Both the position numbers and the translations under genes were made by a program. The notes below the pieces were generated by a model. The model did not search any database. It saw only the letters and a program-made list of their open reading frames with translations, and was not told the DNA's origin. Shown here in pieces: positions 5,273 through 6,315 of a stretch of 6,315 nucleotides of DNA (position 1 is its first letter; each line of letters begins with the position of its first letter). Origin of the DNA: an uncultured Clostridia bacterium. GTDB lineage: Bacteria; Bacillota; Clostridia; Lachnospirales; Lachnospiraceae. The stretch is from contig CAMWWR010000116.1 in NCBI GenBank assembly GCA_947178045.1, positions 1-6,315 on the forward strand, written 5' to 3'.

Positions 5273-5290
5273 TCAGAGCAGAAAAAAGGA

Positions 5291-5328
5291 GCAATTTATC
5301 CCGCTGCGCCGGGGGAAAATTGCGTTTG
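5291..5328 (+). terminator. terminator-like hairpin after the phosphatase gene
   Basis: GCAATTT (5291-5297) pairs with AAATTGC (5317-5323), and TCCC/GGGG pairs extend the stem inward past one A-A mismatch. An A-rich run precedes it and GTTTGTC follows, so the T run is weak. It lies 18 bases after the phosphatase stop and may reduce, rather than block, transcription into the reductase gene. Confidence 0.45.
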
Positions 5329-5342
5329 TCGGTTCGGCGCAG
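5304..5342 (+). repeat. 8-bp inverted repeat competing or pairing with the terminator loop
   Basis: CTGCGCCG (5304-5311) and CGGCGCAG (5335-5342) are perfect inverted copies. The left arm forms the loop and inner stem of the terminator-like hairpin at 5291-5323; the right arm ends 4 bases before the GGAG ribosome binding site (5347-5350) of the reductase. The RNA could form a pseudoknot or an alternative stem. Confidence 0.5.
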
Positions 5343-5357
5343 AAATGGAGTTTGACT

Positions 5358-6315
5358 ATGGAATACAGAAAATTTGAGAAGCTTGGGGTTGCCCCGTCCA
5401 TGCTGGGATTTGGGTGCATGAGATTTCCTACGACCGAAACGGGGGAGATCGACGAGGCGAGGGCGGAGAAAATGCTGGACGACGCGATCGCCGCAGGCGT
5501 TACATATATTGATACGGCATATCCGTATCACGGTGGAAAGAGCGAGCCGTTTGTGGGCAGAGTGCTGAAGAAGTATCCGCGCGACAGCTTTTTCCTGGCG
5601 ACAAAGCTGCCCTCGTGGCTTGTAAACAGCGTGGAGGATGCGGAGCGCCTGTTCTGTGAGCAGCTTGAGCGCCTGCAGACGGATCATATTGATTTCTATC
5701 TGCTTCACGCGATGAACCGCGGCCGGTTTGATGAGATGCAGAAGCTCGGCGTCGTGGAATGGGCGGAGAAAAAGAAGGAGGAGGGAAAAATCCGCTTCTT
5801 CGGCTTTTCCTTCCATGACAACTACGAGGCCTTCGAGCATATCATTACTGCCCGGAGCTGGGATTTCTGCCAGATCCAGTTCAATTATATGGACACGGAG
5901 ATCCAGGCAGGGCTTAAGGGCTATGAGCTGGCCGAAAAGCTGGGCGTTCCGATGGTGATCATGGAGCCGATCAAGGGCGGTTCCCTCACGACCTTCGCGG
6001 ACGATATCGTGAACATGTTTAAGGCAGAGCGGCCGGATGCCTCCCTTGCTTCCTGGGCGCTTCGGTTTGTCGGAACCTTCCCGAATGTCAAGGTCATTCT
6101 GAGCGGAATGTCCGCCGAGGAGCATGTGGCGGATAATCTCAAAACGTTCGAGCATTTTGAGCCGCTGTCGGAGAAGGAGCAGCAGCTTGTAAAGGAGGTC
6201 GTTGCGGCGGTAAAGGCGCGCGTGAAAAACGGCTGTACGGGCTGCCGCTACTGTATGCCATGTCCGTTCGGCGTGGATATTCCGCGCAATTTCAGTATAT
6301 GGAACAACTATGCGA
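5358..6315 (+). CDS. aldo/keto reductase with C-terminal iron-sulfur motif (3' end outside window)
   Basis: The visible 319 residues form an NAD(P)H-dependent aldo/keto reductase, a TIM-barrel enzyme reducing carbonyl compounds in the cytosol. The catalytic tetrad is present: D52 and Y57 (YIDTAYPYHGG), K83 (ATKLP) and H117 (YLLHAMN). The segment FFGFSFHD (147-154) and IMEPIKGGSL (201-210) also match the family. At residues 293-303 a CTGCRYCMPCP motif gives four cysteines spaced CxxCxxCxxCP, typical of the clostridial subgroup that carries a [4Fe-4S] cluster after the barrel. Family members are usually about 370-390 residues, so roughly 60 are likely missing beyond the window. The ATG at 5358 follows GGAG at 5347-5350 with 7-base spacing. 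No clear promoter of its own was found in the 85-bp gap, so it may depend on read-through from the phosphatase gene. The substrate is unknown. Confidence 0.93.
   Translation, partial: MEYRKFEKLGVAPSMLGFGCMRFPTTETGEIDEARAEKMLDDAIAAGVTYIDTAYPYHGGKSEPFVGRVLKKYPRDSFFLATKLPSWLVNSVEDAERLFCEQLERLQTDHIDFYLLHAMNRGRFDEMQKLGVVEWAEKKKEEGKIRFFGFSFHDNYEAFEHIITARSWDFCQIQFNYMDTEIQAGLKGYELAEKLGVPMVIMEPIKGGSLTTFADDIVNMFKAERPDASLASWALRFVGTFPNVKVILSGMSAEEHVADNLKTFEHFEPLSEKEQQLVKEVVAAVKARVKNGCTGCRYCMPCPFGVDIPRNFSIWNNYA

Noticed and set aside
5211..6155. 314-codon minus-strand open frame opposite the aldo/keto reductase
   Set aside because: The plus strand carries a continuous reductase with catalytic tetrad and iron-sulfur motif; the antisense frame is low-quality and has no supporting signals.

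Overview
The window looks like a chromosomal piece of a Gram-positive anaerobe of the Clostridia, most likely Lachnospiraceae or a close relative. This is an inference from the strong AGGAGG-type ribosome binding sites, consensus sigma-A-type promoters, a long-form clostridial citrate synthase, an aldo/keto reductase with a C-terminal iron-sulfur motif, and the mixed base composition. No rRNA, tRNA, CRISPR array or transposase was seen.

Left part (1-830): AT-rich and accessory in character. It holds the last 64 codons of an unidentified acidic protein and then a complete 181-residue cysteine-rich protein that starts with TTG. Neither is recognised. Their small size, acidity and back-to-back layout resemble immunity-type or other accessory genes, but this is only an inference.

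Middle part (867-2952): a perfect-consensus promoter (TTGACA, 17 bp, TATAAT) drives a leader of about 170 nt with hairpin potential. It is followed by a small two-helix membrane protein with a zinc-ribbon tail. A hairpin with a GAGA loop and five T residues sits directly after its stop codon. Next comes a complete 12-helix MATE-family efflux transporter. A 17-bp perfect inverted repeat ends the plus-strand unit and also serves the convergent gene.

Central minus-strand gene (2952-4322): a complete Si-type citrate synthase. It has its own promoter (4467-4496) and a structured leader of about 140 nt containing a nested stem-loop and a CG-centred palindrome. It is the entry enzyme of the oxidative branch to 2-oxoglutarate and glutamate. 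No other TCA-cycle gene is in the window.

Right part (4531-6315): a promoter diverging from the citrate synthase promoter drives a histidine-phosphatase-superfamily gene. A terminator-like hairpin with an alternative pairing partner follows. The window ends inside an aldo/keto reductase gene with an intact catalytic tetrad and a C-terminal CxxCxxCxxCP cluster motif.

The annotated genes are mostly ordinary metabolism and transport. The least explained parts are the cysteine-rich TTG-start gene, the long leader at 902-1074, and the structured untranslated regions around the citrate synthase and reductase genes.
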